28,436 nt of DNA from a virus, in IMG/VR virus record IMGVR_UViG_3300030329_004692, positions 1 through 28,436 of that record. One strand, given 5' to 3'. Below are positions 1-7,425 of the stretch, piece by piece. The notes under the pieces were generated by a model that was not told the DNA's origin, did not search any database, and saw nothing but the letters and a program-made list of their open reading frames with translations. Position numbers and translations under genes: made by a program. Position 1 is the stretch's first letter; every line of letters begins with the position of its first letter.

Positions 1-192
1 AGTGTGATTGGGCACCATCGCGCCCGGGTCTAGTTTATTGATTGCCGCGTTCGCGCCCGTCTGGTCGGCGCTTTCGATAACTTGCCCAGCCTTATAACTG
101 AGCTGCGCCGCGGTCCCCGCGCCGCTTCGTAGGTGCGCCATCATCTCGTCAACTACGCGCTTTTCTTCGTCGGTCAGGTCGTCGTATTGCAT
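1..192 (-). CDS. Partial phage protein, C-terminus beyond window
   Basis: The reading frame starts with ATG at 192 and runs off the left edge without a stop, giving 64 residues that begin MQYDDLTDEEKR and end MVPNHT. A good ribosome binding site (GAGG about 8 bases ahead of the ATG) decides the start. The visible part is acidic and helical at first, then Ala/Gly-rich; I recognise no domain. It follows the 101-residue beta-rich protein in the late operon, so it is probably a tail-end or lysis-module protein. The function is unknown, but the coding call is well supported by the binding site, direction and spacing. Confidence 0.6.
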   Translation of the reverse strand, partial: MQYDDLTDEEKRVVDEMMAHLRSGAGTAAQLSYKAGQVIESADQTGANAAINKLDPGAMVPNHT

Positions 193-202
193 GTTTTTTT
201 CC

Positions 203-508
203 TCACTGGTGATATCGTGCGATGACGGGCAACCGCCGGAAACCGTCCCGGCCGCTACTCGCTGCGGTAATTTCTAATACGTACTCAGTACCGGCGGAGA
301 GGGTCGCCGCGTCGGTCTTGCCGTAGACCCCTTGGTATTTGCCACTTGACGCGCTGACATAGGACAGGGACCCGGTGCCCTTCGACACGTCGGCCAAGTC
401 CTTGACGGCAAACGTAACCGTTGCGTCGTTTACGTAACTGCCATCGGTTCCGTCGGTCATTGCGTCCCACTGGAACACGTTGTCTTCATCTATATAGATA
501 TACTCCAC
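203..508 (-). CDS. Small beta-rich phage structural protein
   Basis: This 101-residue protein starts with GTG at 508. A strong AAAGGAG site about 9 bases upstream lies inside the last codons of the nuclease gene and decides the start. The sequence is rich in short beta-type segments with aromatic and Gly turns (DGSYVNDATVTFAV, GKYQGVYG, GTEYVLEIT), the look of a single immunoglobulin-like or jelly-roll domain as found in small tail or head decoration proteins. There is no signal peptide or membrane segment. Its position in the tail-distal part of the late operon suggests a virion or host-contact role, which is inference. No named family is recognised. Confidence 0.7.
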   Translation of the reverse strand: MEYIYIDEDNVFQWDAMTDGTDGSYVNDATVTFAVKDLADVSKGTGSLSYVSASSGKYQGVYGKTDAATLSAGTEYVLEITAASSGRDGFRRLPVIARYHQ

Positions 509-510
509 TT

Positions 511-837
511 CTAGTACTCCTTTCTAATCGCGTGACCGGCCGCCACCAGCCAGTCGTTGACGTTCTCCCCGGCGGCGTTCTCGATCGTCCCTAGCCAGCG
601 GCCGAACTTGCCCGTTTTATACGTCGCGACGGTCCAGGGTCCGGCCGTTTGTAGTTTGGCGATCAGGGCCCGCGTCGCGGCCCGCCCTTTATGCTTTTCC
701 GGGCCCCGCATTTCCCACGCGTCGACCCCGGCCAGCCTGATTCGTTGAACGGTGTACATGCGGAACCCCAAGTCAATACGCGCGTCGATCGTGTCGGCGT
801 CCACAACCCGCAAGACTTCGATTTTATAGCTGTACAC
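511..837 (-). CDS. Thermonuclease-like (SNase family) nuclease
   Basis: The 108-residue product matches the staphylococcal nuclease OB-fold. VVDADT (Asp13, Asp15) corresponds to the calcium-binding DGDT loop. RIRLAGVDAWE carries the equivalents of Arg35, Asp40 and Glu43 (here Arg34, Asp39, Glu42), and KFGRWLG carries the second catalytic Arg (Arg80). These would cleave DNA or RNA phosphodiester bonds with calcium. The GTG at 837 is preferred because it follows the upstream TAG directly (GTGTAGCGTG) and the domain begins there; a longer in-frame extension to 918 lies inside the hydrolase gene and has no domain similarity. There is no secretion signal, so it probably acts in the infected cell or on entry. 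It sits among late tail-end genes, which is unusual. The family call is confident; the role is open. Confidence 0.85.
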   Translation of the reverse strand: MYSYKIEVLRVVDADTIDARIDLGFRMYTVQRIRLAGVDAWEMRGPEKHKGRAATRALIAKLQTAGPWTVATYKTGKFGRWLGTIENAAGENVNDWLVAAGHAIRKEY

Positions 838-838
838 G

Positions 839-1423
839 CTACACCACCCCCGCCGCTGTGATTGCGCTGTCGTGGAACGCGCGCAAATCGTCAATGTATG
901 TATGATCGACTTTGACAACCTCCGGCGGTTCTATTGTTGTCGCGTCGGGGTCTTCCGCGACCAGATCATGCCCGCGCGGGCGGCTAACTGTTTGCCGGAA
1001 CCAGTCGACCCGGCGGACGTTATGCGGTACGACAATCCGCGACCACGGGACGAGCGCCCGCCAGTTGCCGCACCAATAGCCGTGGCGGTAGACCGGGTCG
1101 GCTAAAACCATCCGGTCGACTATAAGGCCGCGGCGGCCTAGTTGCTTCGCTAGGTTCTGGGCGCTCGCACCGCCCCACGAATAGGCGCAAATTACAATCT
1201 GGGGCCGCGCTTCCGCTGGTCGTAGGCGCCAGATTAATTCCGCCAGCGACCGTGCCCGGTCATTCCACGCGCGAAACTCTACGCGAACGTCCGGCGCGGC
1301 GTGTAGCCGGTGCAGTTCGCGCCAGACCGCGACCAGCCCGCCGGGGGTTCCTTCGTCTTGCAGGAAGCCCGCAATACAAACGACCCATTTTCGGATTGGT
1401 GGCATCCCTGCCATTTTCACCAT
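839..1423 (-). CDS. Alpha/beta-hydrolase (lipase/esterase-like)
   Basis: With the ATG at 1423, which overlaps the stop of the preceding gene (ATGGTGA), the product has 194 residues. It shows the layout of a small alpha/beta hydrolase: an early beta strand with a glycine turn (WVVCIAGFLQ), a nucleophile elbow CAYSWGG with Ser82, a following strand and acid VLADP (Asp109), and a late VDHTYIDD with His174. Such enzymes cut ester bonds in lipids or acylated polymers. Phages use members for envelope degradation (LysB of mycobacteriophages is one example), but I see no specific LysB similarity. No signal peptide is visible. It lies between a zinc-ribbon protein and a nuclease at the tail-distal end of the late operon. 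An ATG at 1414 is an alternative start, and an upstream in-frame ATG at 1453 is less likely. Confidence 0.7.
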   Translation of the reverse strand: MVKMAGMPPIRKWVVCIAGFLQDEGTPGGLVAVWRELHRLHAAPDVRVEFRAWNDRARSLAELIWRLRPAEARPQIVICAYSWGGASAQNLAKQLGRRGLIVDRMVLADPVYRHGYWCGNWRALVPWSRIVVPHNVRRVDWFRQTVSRPRGHDLVAEDPDATTIEPPEVVKVDHTYIDDLRAFHDSAITAAGVV

Positions 1424-1791
1424 TTCCCTATAGGGCAATGTTCCGTGTTCCACGCTAGTTTATCACCAAACGCGGTAGGCGATCCAACCGCACAACCGCA
1501 GCCGCGATGACTACACGCTTTCCCGTCCGGGTCGTACCAGTCGCACGCGAAACAGACGGCGCGCAGCCGGTCCACTTCGTCCGGTTCGCGGACCGGGCAC
1601 CCGGCCGCCGTCCACTTGGCGAGTGCCGCCGTATAGTTCACCAGTTGCCGCCCCAGTCCCGGGGGCGCGGGCTTTGGCGCGGTGCCGGCGTCCGACGCGT
1701 CGGCGTAGCGCGTCCCGCAACGGCAGACGAGCGGCCACACGACCCCCGCGACGGGTTGCGAAAACTGGCAATTTGTACAGCTGTGAATCAT
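1417..1791 (-). CDS. Cysteine-rich zinc-ribbon-like phage protein
   Basis: The 124-residue protein starts at the ATG at 1791, which overlaps the upstream TGA as ATGA. It has two cysteine clusters. The N-terminal one is HSCTNCQFSQ...VCRCG (CxxC plus CxC). The C-terminal one is CFACDWYDPDGKACSHRGCGC, followed by a closing motif EHCPIGKW. The arrangement suggests at least two structural zinc sites, and short proteins ending in CP(I/L)GKW recur in phage tail-end gene clusters in my recollection. A Pro-rich linker (APKPAPPGLG) joins the halves. Function is unknown. Possible roles are a tail-tip accessory or a small enzyme partner of the adjacent hydrolase; this is inference from position. Confidence 0.65.
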   Translation of the reverse strand: MIHSCTNCQFSQPVAGVVWPLVCRCGTRYADASDAGTAPKPAPPGLGRQLVNYTAALAKWTAAGCPVREPDEVDRLRAVCFACDWYDPDGKACSHRGCGCAVGSPTAFGDKLAWNTEHCPIGKW

Positions 1792-2249
1792 AACGCCGTG
1801 ACCAGTGCGGACCCGATCGTCGTTCCGCAACTAAAGCTAGACGAAGTGTACGACAGTGCCAAACTAGAAAACGCGCCGCAATCCGGCAAACCGCTTTGGA
1901 ACGTCTGGTATTGTGGCGACAACCCCGACATTCCCGGCGCCATTGAGTTTATCCACCAGATAGACGCCCAAAACACGGGCGAAAATGCCGAGCCCGTTTT
2001 TTTGAATTCCATTTTCAACGAATACGTTGTCCCCGTCCCGCATGTGATCGAAACCGGGACCGACCATTGGCAAGAGTCGGAAAAATAGAGCCGATTTGAC
2101 AGGGTATAAGTTCCCGCGCCGAAGTCGCCCGACGGGATCACTACGCGATACGTCTCGGTCGGCTGGCCGTCGCTGGCGCACGCGTGGCACGGCGTCGCGT
2201 GCGTGCAACACGTACAATCGGCCGTCGCTCGTGGACCGTACCATCCCAC
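1788..2249 (-). CDS. Cysteine-containing beta-rich tail-associated protein
   Basis: The 153-residue protein begins with GTG at 2249, four codon-lengths or less from the upstream TAG, with a GGGGTG stretch ahead of it. A short N-terminal knot CTCCTHATPCHAC is followed by beta-rich, Ser/Thr/Gly-rich sequence with further cysteines (DSCQW, ITCG, PDCG, FSCG). These could form disulfides or bind metal. This pattern suggests an extracellular or virion-surface protein such as a fibre accessory. The stop overlaps the next gene by ATGA. I recognise no named family and assign it to the tail-distal module from context. Confidence 0.6.
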   Translation of the reverse strand: MGWYGPRATADCTCCTHATPCHACASDGQPTETYRVVIPSGDFGAGTYTLSNRLYFSDSCQWSVPVSITCGTGTTYSLKMEFKKTGSAFSPVFWASIWWINSMAPGMSGLSPQYQTFQSGLPDCGAFSSLALSYTSSSFSCGTTIGSALVTAL

Positions 2250-2252
2250 GCA

Positions 2253-2987
2253 CTAACACCCCGCTTGTATCACGAAGTACCGGTCGCCGACCAGCAACGC
2301 CAGCCCGGTGTCCCCACTTTCCAGCGTCGAAAAGATCCCCTCTGGATCCCGCACGGTAAACGTTCCCGTAACGGTGTCGCCGTCCATGTTTTTGATCGTC
2401 GCGCCGGCGCTGCCGCTGGACAGGTTCGCGGTTAATGCAAAGCGCCATAGGGTCGTCCCGCCCGACCCAGGAAACTGGACCAGCCCCCACTTATCCGTCC
2501 CGGTGCCGCTTTCCTTCCACAGTATCCGGGCGTGACCTATCCCGGTTAGCAGCATGCCATCGTCGGAAACGTAAACATTGATATCGCAAAATAAATCGGT
2601 GTCCCGTTCAATGTACAACTTGACGGGCGACACGCCCGCGACCATTACGCGGCCGATCGCGCCGTTGGCGATCGGTTCTTGCGCGATAACGAACCCGCCC
2701 GCGTCGGCCTCCGTCGGCGTGCGAAGTGTGATAGACGGGTCGTTTTTGAACTCGTCCGCGTTATCGGTCGGGCTTATGACAATCGAAAGGACACCCATCG
2801 GCGCGAACCTGTCCACGTCCGCGCCGGTCCCGTTCTTTGCCCAGAGGCAACCGGCGGGCAGGTCGTCGTCACCGCCCGGCGTAAATTGCAAAGACCCGCG
2901 GTTCGCGGCCGCGTCTTCCGCGGCGCGGTTCATGCGGTGAAACGTTTCCGCCGTGGGGACAATCACCGGCGTGTTAGGCTGCGCCAT
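2253..2987 (-). CDS. Probable tail/fibre structural protein
   Basis: The 244-residue protein starts with MAQPNTPVIVPTAETFHRM. A short helix (about residues 13-29) is followed by long beta-rich sequence with many Gly and Asp turns. Three sections can be seen: an N-terminal part with PAGCLWAKNGTGADVDRF and VLSIVISPTDN, a middle part with GRVMVAGVSPVKLYIERD, and a C-terminal part ending GLALLVGDRYFVIQAGC. This resembles phage proteins that line a fibre or tail tip, but I do not recognise the family. The ribosome binding site is weak; the start is supported by its close spacing (5 bases) to the preceding stop. It is part of the block between the tape measure and the hydrolase. Confidence 0.65.
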   Translation of the reverse strand: MAQPNTPVIVPTAETFHRMNRAAEDAAANRGSLQFTPGGDDDLPAGCLWAKNGTGADVDRFAPMGVLSIVISPTDNADEFKNDPSITLRTPTEADAGGFVIAQEPIANGAIGRVMVAGVSPVKLYIERDTDLFCDINVYVSDDGMLLTGIGHARILWKESGTGTDKWGLVQFPGSGGTTLWRFALTANLSSGSAGATIKNMDGDTVTGTFTVRDPEGIFSTLESGDTGLALLVGDRYFVIQAGC

Positions 2988-2991
2988 GTTC

Positions 2992-3819
2992 TTAAATACT
3001 CAAGTCGGAAAAATCGCCCGCTTCGTACACGCGTTCTACGTTCGCTTGTAGCGGCTGGGCCACTAGCTTCTTTGCGGTTGTGTCTTCTTGCTTATCGTAA
3101 AACACCCAAAGATAGTCATGGGCGTTCTTCGCGGGTACTGTGATACTGGGCCCGACGGTTAGGTTGGTGACGTTGGGCCCGGCCGAAAAATAGTAGGTGA
3201 TTTCCGGGTCGGCGGCGCTTTCCTGTTTGCCGCGCGCGCCCAGGAAGAGAACTTCGCCCGCGTTCCAGGTCAAGAACGTGTCGTCGTTGGTCTTCCCTGT
3301 CAACGCGGCCAGCGTCTGGACGTACGACATAGCAACCGTCGCGTTCGGTTGCCGTTTCTGGATCTGGAATTGTAGCTGCGGGATAGTGATATCAACGCCC
3401 GCCGCTTTCTTGCCGTCGTAGTTGATCAACCCTTTAAAATCCGCCGCCGTCGCGCCCGTTTTCGCCGTACTGCTAACGGTCGCCAGCGAAGCGATCATTT
3501 TTTCCTTTCCGCCCATCGTGTCGAAGGAAAAAACATAACTGCCCGTATCGACGTCTTCTTCCCGGCGGTCCGGGTGGATATAGTTTGCAACGAACTTGTA
3601 AACGTCGGGCCCTTCCCGGGTCCACGTCAGGTCTTGCTTGTACAGGTAGCCGGGTCCGCCCGTGATGGCAATGGTTCCGGGGACGCTACTATCTACCGCC
3701 GCCTTGGCCGTCGTTTCCGTGGTATAGCCGACCGTGTACCACGACAGCGTCCGCGTAGAACTTTTGTCGGTCCCGTCCTTGCCGTTTCCGTAGTCGTACG
3801 CTTGGAAGACTCCAGCCAT
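2992..3819 (-). CDS. Probable tail protein downstream of tape measure
   Basis: The 275-residue product starts at ATG 3819, overlapping the tape measure stop as TAATG, so the two are translationally coupled. The sequence is beta-rich, with aromatic strands (TLSWYTVGYTTE, DVYKFVANYIHP) and a C-terminal half with YLWVFYDKQEDTTAKKLVAQPL. There is no enzyme motif, signal peptide or membrane segment. In siphovirus gene order the gene directly after the tape measure usually encodes a distal tail or tail-tip component (lambda M/L or Dit position), so a tail-tip role is inferred. Sequence similarity to Dit is not apparent, so another virion protein is possible. Confidence 0.65.
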   Translation of the reverse strand: MAGVFQAYDYGNGKDGTDKSSTRTLSWYTVGYTTETTAKAAVDSSVPGTIAITGGPGYLYKQDLTWTREGPDVYKFVANYIHPDRREEDVDTGSYVFSFDTMGGKEKMIASLATVSSTAKTGATAADFKGLINYDGKKAAGVDITIPQLQFQIQKRQPNATVAMSYVQTLAALTGKTNDDTFLTWNAGEVLFLGARGKQESAADPEITYYFSAGPNVTNLTVGPSITVPAKNAHDYLWVFYDKQEDTTAKKLVAQPLQANVERVYEAGDFSDLSI

Positions 3820-5558
3820 TAGGCGGTCCCCAGGTTTGCGTTGAGTGCTTCGCCCGCTTGCGCGCCCTTCGCCGTGTTCTCTGCGATCACTTGCAAGTGG
3901 TCAATCTGTTGCTGCCGCCAGTTGCCGCCGCGTTCGCCTAGCATTACGGCACCGATCGCGGAGAACGTGCCGGCCGCGGTCCCTTCCCCGATACCGCGTG
4001 TTGTCGCGGCTGTCGCGGCCGGGGCCGTCGGGGTCGGCGCCGCCGGGGCCGCCGCTGCCGCTTCCGCTGCCGCTTGTTTCGTATCGGCCACAAGCTGGTC
4101 CTGTAACGCGGCCAGCCGCTGGCGGGCCGCCGCCATAGCCGCGTCCCCTTCTTTGCGCCGCTGTTCAATCCGCTGTTGCGTTTGCCCTTCCAGATCGTCC
4201 GCGAACCGCTGCTGGTCTTCGGTAATGATTGCGATAGCCGCTTCACTATCAACCAGCCCGATCCAGTCGGCGACCATTAACAACCCCTTGGCAATATTGG
4301 ACACCGCGTCGTTCCACACGGTCCGGATTTTGCCGATCGCCACGTCAAAAATAGTGAACAGGGAATTGCTGAAGTCGTGCCAGTGCCCGCGAAGTGTCAT
4401 CGTACCGGCCAAGAATGCCGCTTCGATCCCCGCGAACGCAATCTGGGCCGCCAATCCCAGGTTGCCCGCCGCTAGTGCGTTTTGGATGCCGTCAATGACT
4501 GGCTTGACAACCGCCAGCAACCCCGCGAACCGTTCCTTAAGCCATTCCAGCGCCGCCCCGCCGGCGTCCGTGAAGTGGACCAGCGCCGCACCGGCGGCCA
4601 CGACGGCCGCGATTAATAGCGTGACCGGGTTGGCTAGGAACCCGACAGCCGCCGCCATGACGCCGACGGCAATTCCCGTGGCCATTAGCGTTGCCCCCAG
4701 CGCCAGCAGCGCGGACACCACGCCAAACACAACCATTACAACGCCCTTGTTTTGGGCGATCCAGCGTCCGGCGGTTGCCGCGAATTGTACGAACCACGCA
4801 ACCAGCGGAGTCACGACCGGCAACAACACGCCGCCAATCGCGGCCGCCAGGTCGACGACTTGCCCGTGGGCCGCCTTCATCTGGTTAGCGAAACTGCCCG
4901 CGGACCGGATCGCGTCGCCCTGCGCCGCCGTCGTCCCGGCCAGAATGATATTGTACCTCGCTTGCGCTTTCTGGGCGTTTGTGGCCCGCTTGGGGTCAAT
5001 TCCCATGTTTAATAACTCTTGCTTTACGCCGGCCTCGTTCAACACAACGCCATATTTCTTCATGACTTCGCCCGACCCGGTGAGCGCCGCTTGCAAATCG
5101 TCCAGCGCTTGCTGGTCGCTTATCTTTTCGTTAAAGGACGCCAGATCAATTGCCAACCCGGTCACGCTTTTGGACATGTCCGTGGCTTGTTTCGGATCGA
5201 ATCCCAGCGGGACGAACAGATCTTGCGTTGACGCCAGAAAATCCGCGATTTGCGCTTTCGATCGTCCAACCTGCCCCGCGAAATCGTCCCCCCAGGACTT
5301 GACCGCCGCCGCGTTCGCGCCGAACACAACGTTGAATTTGTTCATAGTCTCTTCTAATTCACTGGCCGCGTTAACGGCCGCCGCCAGTGGTGCCGCGGCA
5401 ATTCCGCCAATCCCCAGCAACTGCGCACCCATTGAGCGGACACTGCCGCCGAAATTGCGCAGCCGCCGCTGGGCGGTGCGTAGCCCCCGTATCAGCCGGG
5501 TATTATCGGCGAATATTTCGACAAACGCGCGACCCGCGCGAATAGCACCACCAGCCAT
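3819..5558 (-). CDS. Tail tape measure protein
   Basis: This 579-residue protein sets tail length and helps DNA delivery. The N-terminus (about 1-60) has the usual ADNTRLIRGLRTAQRRLRNFGGSVRSMGAQL repeat-like helix in interrupted form. Residues 60-230 contain the tape-measure core (MNKFNVVFGANAAAVKSW, LASTQDLFVPLGF, QALDDLQAALTGSGEVMKKYG). Residues about 270-345 are long hydrophobic helices of the kind that insert in the host membrane. Residues about 460-500 are a charged coiled coil, followed by an Ala/Pro linker near 500-520. By the usual ratio of about 0.15 nm per residue, the tail would be near 85-90 nm. Both ends overlap neighbours as TAATG. A long frame on the opposite strand is a compositional shadow. 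Confidence 0.93.
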   Translation of the reverse strand: MAGGAIRAGRAFVEIFADNTRLIRGLRTAQRRLRNFGGSVRSMGAQLLGIGGIAAAPLAAAVNAASELEETMNKFNVVFGANAAAVKSWGDDFAGQVGRSKAQIADFLASTQDLFVPLGFDPKQATDMSKSVTGLAIDLASFNEKISDQQALDDLQAALTGSGEVMKKYGVVLNEAGVKQELLNMGIDPKRATNAQKAQARYNIILAGTTAAQGDAIRSAGSFANQMKAAHGQVVDLAAAIGGVLLPVVTPLVAWFVQFAATAGRWIAQNKGVVMVVFGVVSALLALGATLMATGIAVGVMAAAVGFLANPVTLLIAAVVAAGAALVHFTDAGGAALEWLKERFAGLLAVVKPVIDGIQNALAAGNLGLAAQIAFAGIEAAFLAGTMTLRGHWHDFSNSLFTIFDVAIGKIRTVWNDAVSNIAKGLLMVADWIGLVDSEAAIAIITEDQQRFADDLEGQTQQRIEQRRKEGDAAMAAARQRLAALQDQLVADTKQAAAEAAAAAPAAPTPTAPAATAATTRGIGEGTAAGTFSAIGAVMLGERGGNWRQQQIDHLQVIAENTAKGAQAGEALNANLGTA

Positions 5559-6145
5559 TAGAAAGACCGATCTGGCAAAATGCCCTGAAATAGTTGGGGA
5601 AACTTCTTGGCCGCTTTTTCAAGTCCCTTGTCCATGTACGGACGCGGCGCGATATAGGCCCGGCCCCGCTTCCAGCGCGGGCGACCGTCCCGGCCCGGCT
5701 TAGCCTTTACCCACGTGGTAGTCTCCCCGCCGAACTGGAGAATTTCCGGGACGCGTTTGTTGGTGAACTTGACCGGGCCCACGATTACCATCAAACGCGC
5801 TTCGTCCAGCGAAAATAGAATCGTCCGGATTCCCTTGTCGCCCTTCGAACCACGCGACCGGGCCAGCGGCGGTTCCCCGGGTTTGCTGTGCCGTTGCATT
5901 TTCTCGCGGATACGGGCCGCCGCTTTTCGCCGTTCCGCCCGCGTGCCGCGGTACAACTTTTGAATCTGTAGCTTTGTCGGTTCCTTGACCTTGATCAGTC
6001 GGCGGGTTGCGTCGCGGACTTTGCCGCCGATCTTGTAGAGCCGCTTATACTCTTCCTTTTCGACTAGCCGCTGGACCCGTTCCCGGTCAAAAAACAGGTC
6101 GACGACTTCGTAAGACGGTTTGAAAACTAGCTGCAGTTGTGACAT
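5558..6145 (-). CDS. HK97-gp10-like tail completion/neck protein
   Basis: The start is taken at ATG 6145, overlapping the previous stop as TAATG, which gives 195 residues (MSQLQLVFKPSYEV...). The sequence shows the layout of HK97 gp10-type tail completion proteins: FDRERVQRLVEKEEYKRLYKIG helix, GGKVRDATRRLI, a central KPGEPPLARSRG loop, a strand GIRTILFSL, then PEILQFGG and a terminal IAPRPYM...L. It is strongly basic. It lies immediately before the tape measure, where neck proteins are less usual, so a minor tail role is also possible. Earlier in-frame starts reach back into the chaperone gene and carry no conserved sequence. Confidence 0.6.
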   Translation of the reverse strand: MSQLQLVFKPSYEVVDLFFDRERVQRLVEKEEYKRLYKIGGKVRDATRRLIKVKEPTKLQIQKLYRGTRAERRKAAARIREKMQRHSKPGEPPLARSRGSKGDKGIRTILFSLDEARLMVIVGPVKFTNKRVPEILQFGGETTTWVKAKPGRDGRPRWKRGRAYIAPRPYMDKGLEKAAKKFPQLFQGILPDRSF

Positions 6146-6447
6146 TAGAAACCACCCCCCGCCGCCGCGTCGAACATGCCGCGCAAAATGCGCCGGTTCT
6201 TCTTGGCCAGCCGTACGCCCGGTTTTTTCTGCCGCGTTTCGAACGGATGAAAATCGGCGATTGTAAACGGCTGCCGCTTGCGTTTCGGGTCGCGTATCCC
6301 GTTGTAAAGCGCGCACGCTAACAGGGCGGTCTGGTCCCACTCCGCTTTGCTTCGGCCGTCTGCCATTTGGCAAAGTTCCCGCAGTTTGTAGGGGCCGGGG
6401 TCAACACCCGCCCGGCCGGCGGTTTCGAATACTAAACGCCAATAGCT
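6145..6447 (-). CDS. Tail assembly chaperone, second frame (GT-like), lacks own start
   Basis: The frame from about 6447 to the stop at 6145 encodes a conserved-looking domain (YWRLVFETAGRAG, LRELCQMADGRSKAEW, ALLACALYNGIRD, FTIADFHPF) typical of proteins that follow the first tail chaperone. It has no ATG, GTG or TTG near the beginning of this domain. The frame stays open upstream to 6654, but there it is only Gly/Ser/Arg-rich alternate-frame translation of the overlapping gene. It is in the -1 frame relative to that gene. This is the classical lambda G/GT situation, so it is probably made as a -1 frameshift fusion. No canonical slippery heptamer is visible; a GGGG run at 6549-6552 is the best weak candidate. 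A non-standard start or a sequencing error are alternatives. Confidence 0.6.
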   Translation of the reverse strand, partial: SYWRLVFETAGRAGVDPGPYKLRELCQMADGRSKAEWDQTALLACALYNGIRDPKRKRQPFTIADFHPFETRQKKPGVRLAKKNRRILRGMFDAAAGGGF

Positions 6448-6911
6448 TTCGCAATCTCGCTTGCCGCCGCCGCTTCCGCTTTGTCCATCTGTTGACGCAT
6501 CGCCGCCGCGGTTGCGTCGCTCTGGATCACTCTGACTGCCCGCGCCGTCCCCTCTTCTTGTAGGTTGTTTACCTTGTTCCATAGCGCCCAAAGTGCCGGC
6601 CGGCGGGCCGGCGCTGTAAAATCTATCAGCGCCAGAACGAGCGATTGCTGACACTCCGCGAACCGTTCCGCGTCGATACCGCGGCCGAAATCTTCGTCGG
6701 TGATCCCGCGGGCTTTGGCTTGATCCTCACACAACACCCACAACGCGTCCACGCACAACGCCACGTCGTCGGCCAGCCGCGCCAGCGTTGCTTCCTGGTC
6801 CGTCAACAAGTGGAACGGGTCCAGGTTCAGTTCGCGTTTAAGTCGTCGCCCGGTCCACGCGTTGCAATCCGGCTGCCACGTGTGGCCGTGTCGGTCGGTA
6901 AACTCTGGCAC
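6432..6911 (-). CDS. Tail assembly chaperone (lambda G position)
   Basis: The 159-residue protein starts with GTG at 6911, supported by GGGGGA about 8 bases upstream. It opens with FTDRHGHTWQPDCNAWTGRRLKREL, then LTDQEATLARLADDVALCVDALWVLCEDQAKARGITDEDFGRGI, a pattern I associate with tail assembly chaperones in phages of planctomycete-like hosts. Such chaperones bind the tape measure protein and keep it soluble while the tube assembles. The C-terminal 30 residues are an Ala-rich helix. The -1 frame takes over where this gene stops. Its position between the tail tube and tape measure genes fits lambda G. Confidence 0.75.
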   Translation of the reverse strand: MPEFTDRHGHTWQPDCNAWTGRRLKRELNLDPFHLLTDQEATLARLADDVALCVDALWVLCEDQAKARGITDEDFGRGIDAERFAECQQSLVLALIDFTAPARRPALWALWNKVNNLQEEGTARAVRVIQSDATAAAMRQQMDKAEAAAASEIAKAIGV

Positions 6912-7099
6912 TGTAAATGGTCCCCCAAAGCGTTTGCGAAGTGCGCCACGTCGGCTAGTGAAAAAACTAAGCCCGGATCATGTGCCCATTTCAGGGCCTG
7001 CAATAGCGCCCGCCATTCCCCGCCCGCGGTCCAGGCAAAATGGAACACATGGCCGCCGCTGTTCAACTCGGAGTAGTACATTTGGTCGGGTTCAATCAT
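6827..7099 (-). CDS. Small protein between tail tube and chaperone genes
   Basis: The ATG at 7099 overlaps the upstream stop (GATGATTGA) and gives 90 residues beginning MIEPDQMYYSELNSGGHVFHFAW. The first 65 residues look like a folded alpha/beta unit (WRALLQALKWAHDPGLVFSLADVAHFANAL). The last 25 are Thr/Arg-rich and overlap the start of the chaperone by 85 bases, so they may be poorly conserved. No family is recognised. The place in the tail operon suggests a tail assembly role by inference only. Confidence 0.5.
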   Translation of the reverse strand: MIEPDQMYYSELNSGGHVFHFAWTAGGEWRALLQALKWAHDPGLVFSLADVAHFANALGDHLQCQSLPTDTATRGSRIATRGPGDDLNAN

Positions 7100-7409
7100 C
7101 CGCGGCCTTTTCTGCCTGTTGCTTGGCGACGCGCAACACGTCGCACGCTTGCCAGTACACACGGTCCACGCCGGCCGATTTGGCGACGCCCGCGCGTAGT
7201 GCGTTGGCTACGTCGTCGTCCTTGTCCGCCGCTTGCAACAGCGAGACCGCTTCCGCGTGCCCCAGCGCGACCAGCCCGCGCGTCGGGTCAATGGCCGCCA
7301 TGTTGGCCAGTTCCGCCGCGTGGGCGACTTCGTCCAGGTCGGCCATTGTGTCCGCCTTCCACGCTTCGCCCCGCTGGATTGCCAGCCGCGCGCGTTGTGT
7401 AACGTCCAT
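7092..7409 (-). CDS. Helical tail-module protein of unknown function
   Basis: The start is ATG 7409 because AGGGAG lies 8 bases before it; an upstream in-frame start at 7454 falls inside the tail tube gene. The 105-residue product is almost wholly helical and Ala-rich (DVTQRARLAIQRGEAWKADTMADLDEVAHAAELANM, AVSLLQAADKDDDVANALRAGVAK, VYWQACDVLRVAKQQAEKAADD). It has no enzyme or DNA-binding motif. It sits directly after the tail tube gene, where some phages keep an assembly factor. It is translationally coupled to the next small gene. Confidence 0.6.
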   Translation of the reverse strand: MDVTQRARLAIQRGEAWKADTMADLDEVAHAAELANMAAIDPTRGLVALGHAEAVSLLQAADKDDDVANALRAGVAKSAGVDRVYWQACDVLRVAKQQAEKAADD

Positions 7410-7425
7410 GCGTTGCGCTCCCTGG

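Noticed and set aside
1507-2088. Plus-strand reading frame of 193 codons
   Set aside because: It is antisense to two minus-strand genes that are joined by ATGA overlap and have consistent cysteine motifs.
3841-5703. Very long plus-strand reading frame (620 codons) opposite the tape measure gene
   Set aside because: It is rich in Ser, Ala, Pro and Arg, as expected for the antisense of an Ala-rich high-GC gene; it has no binding site, and the minus-strand gene is clearly a tape measure.
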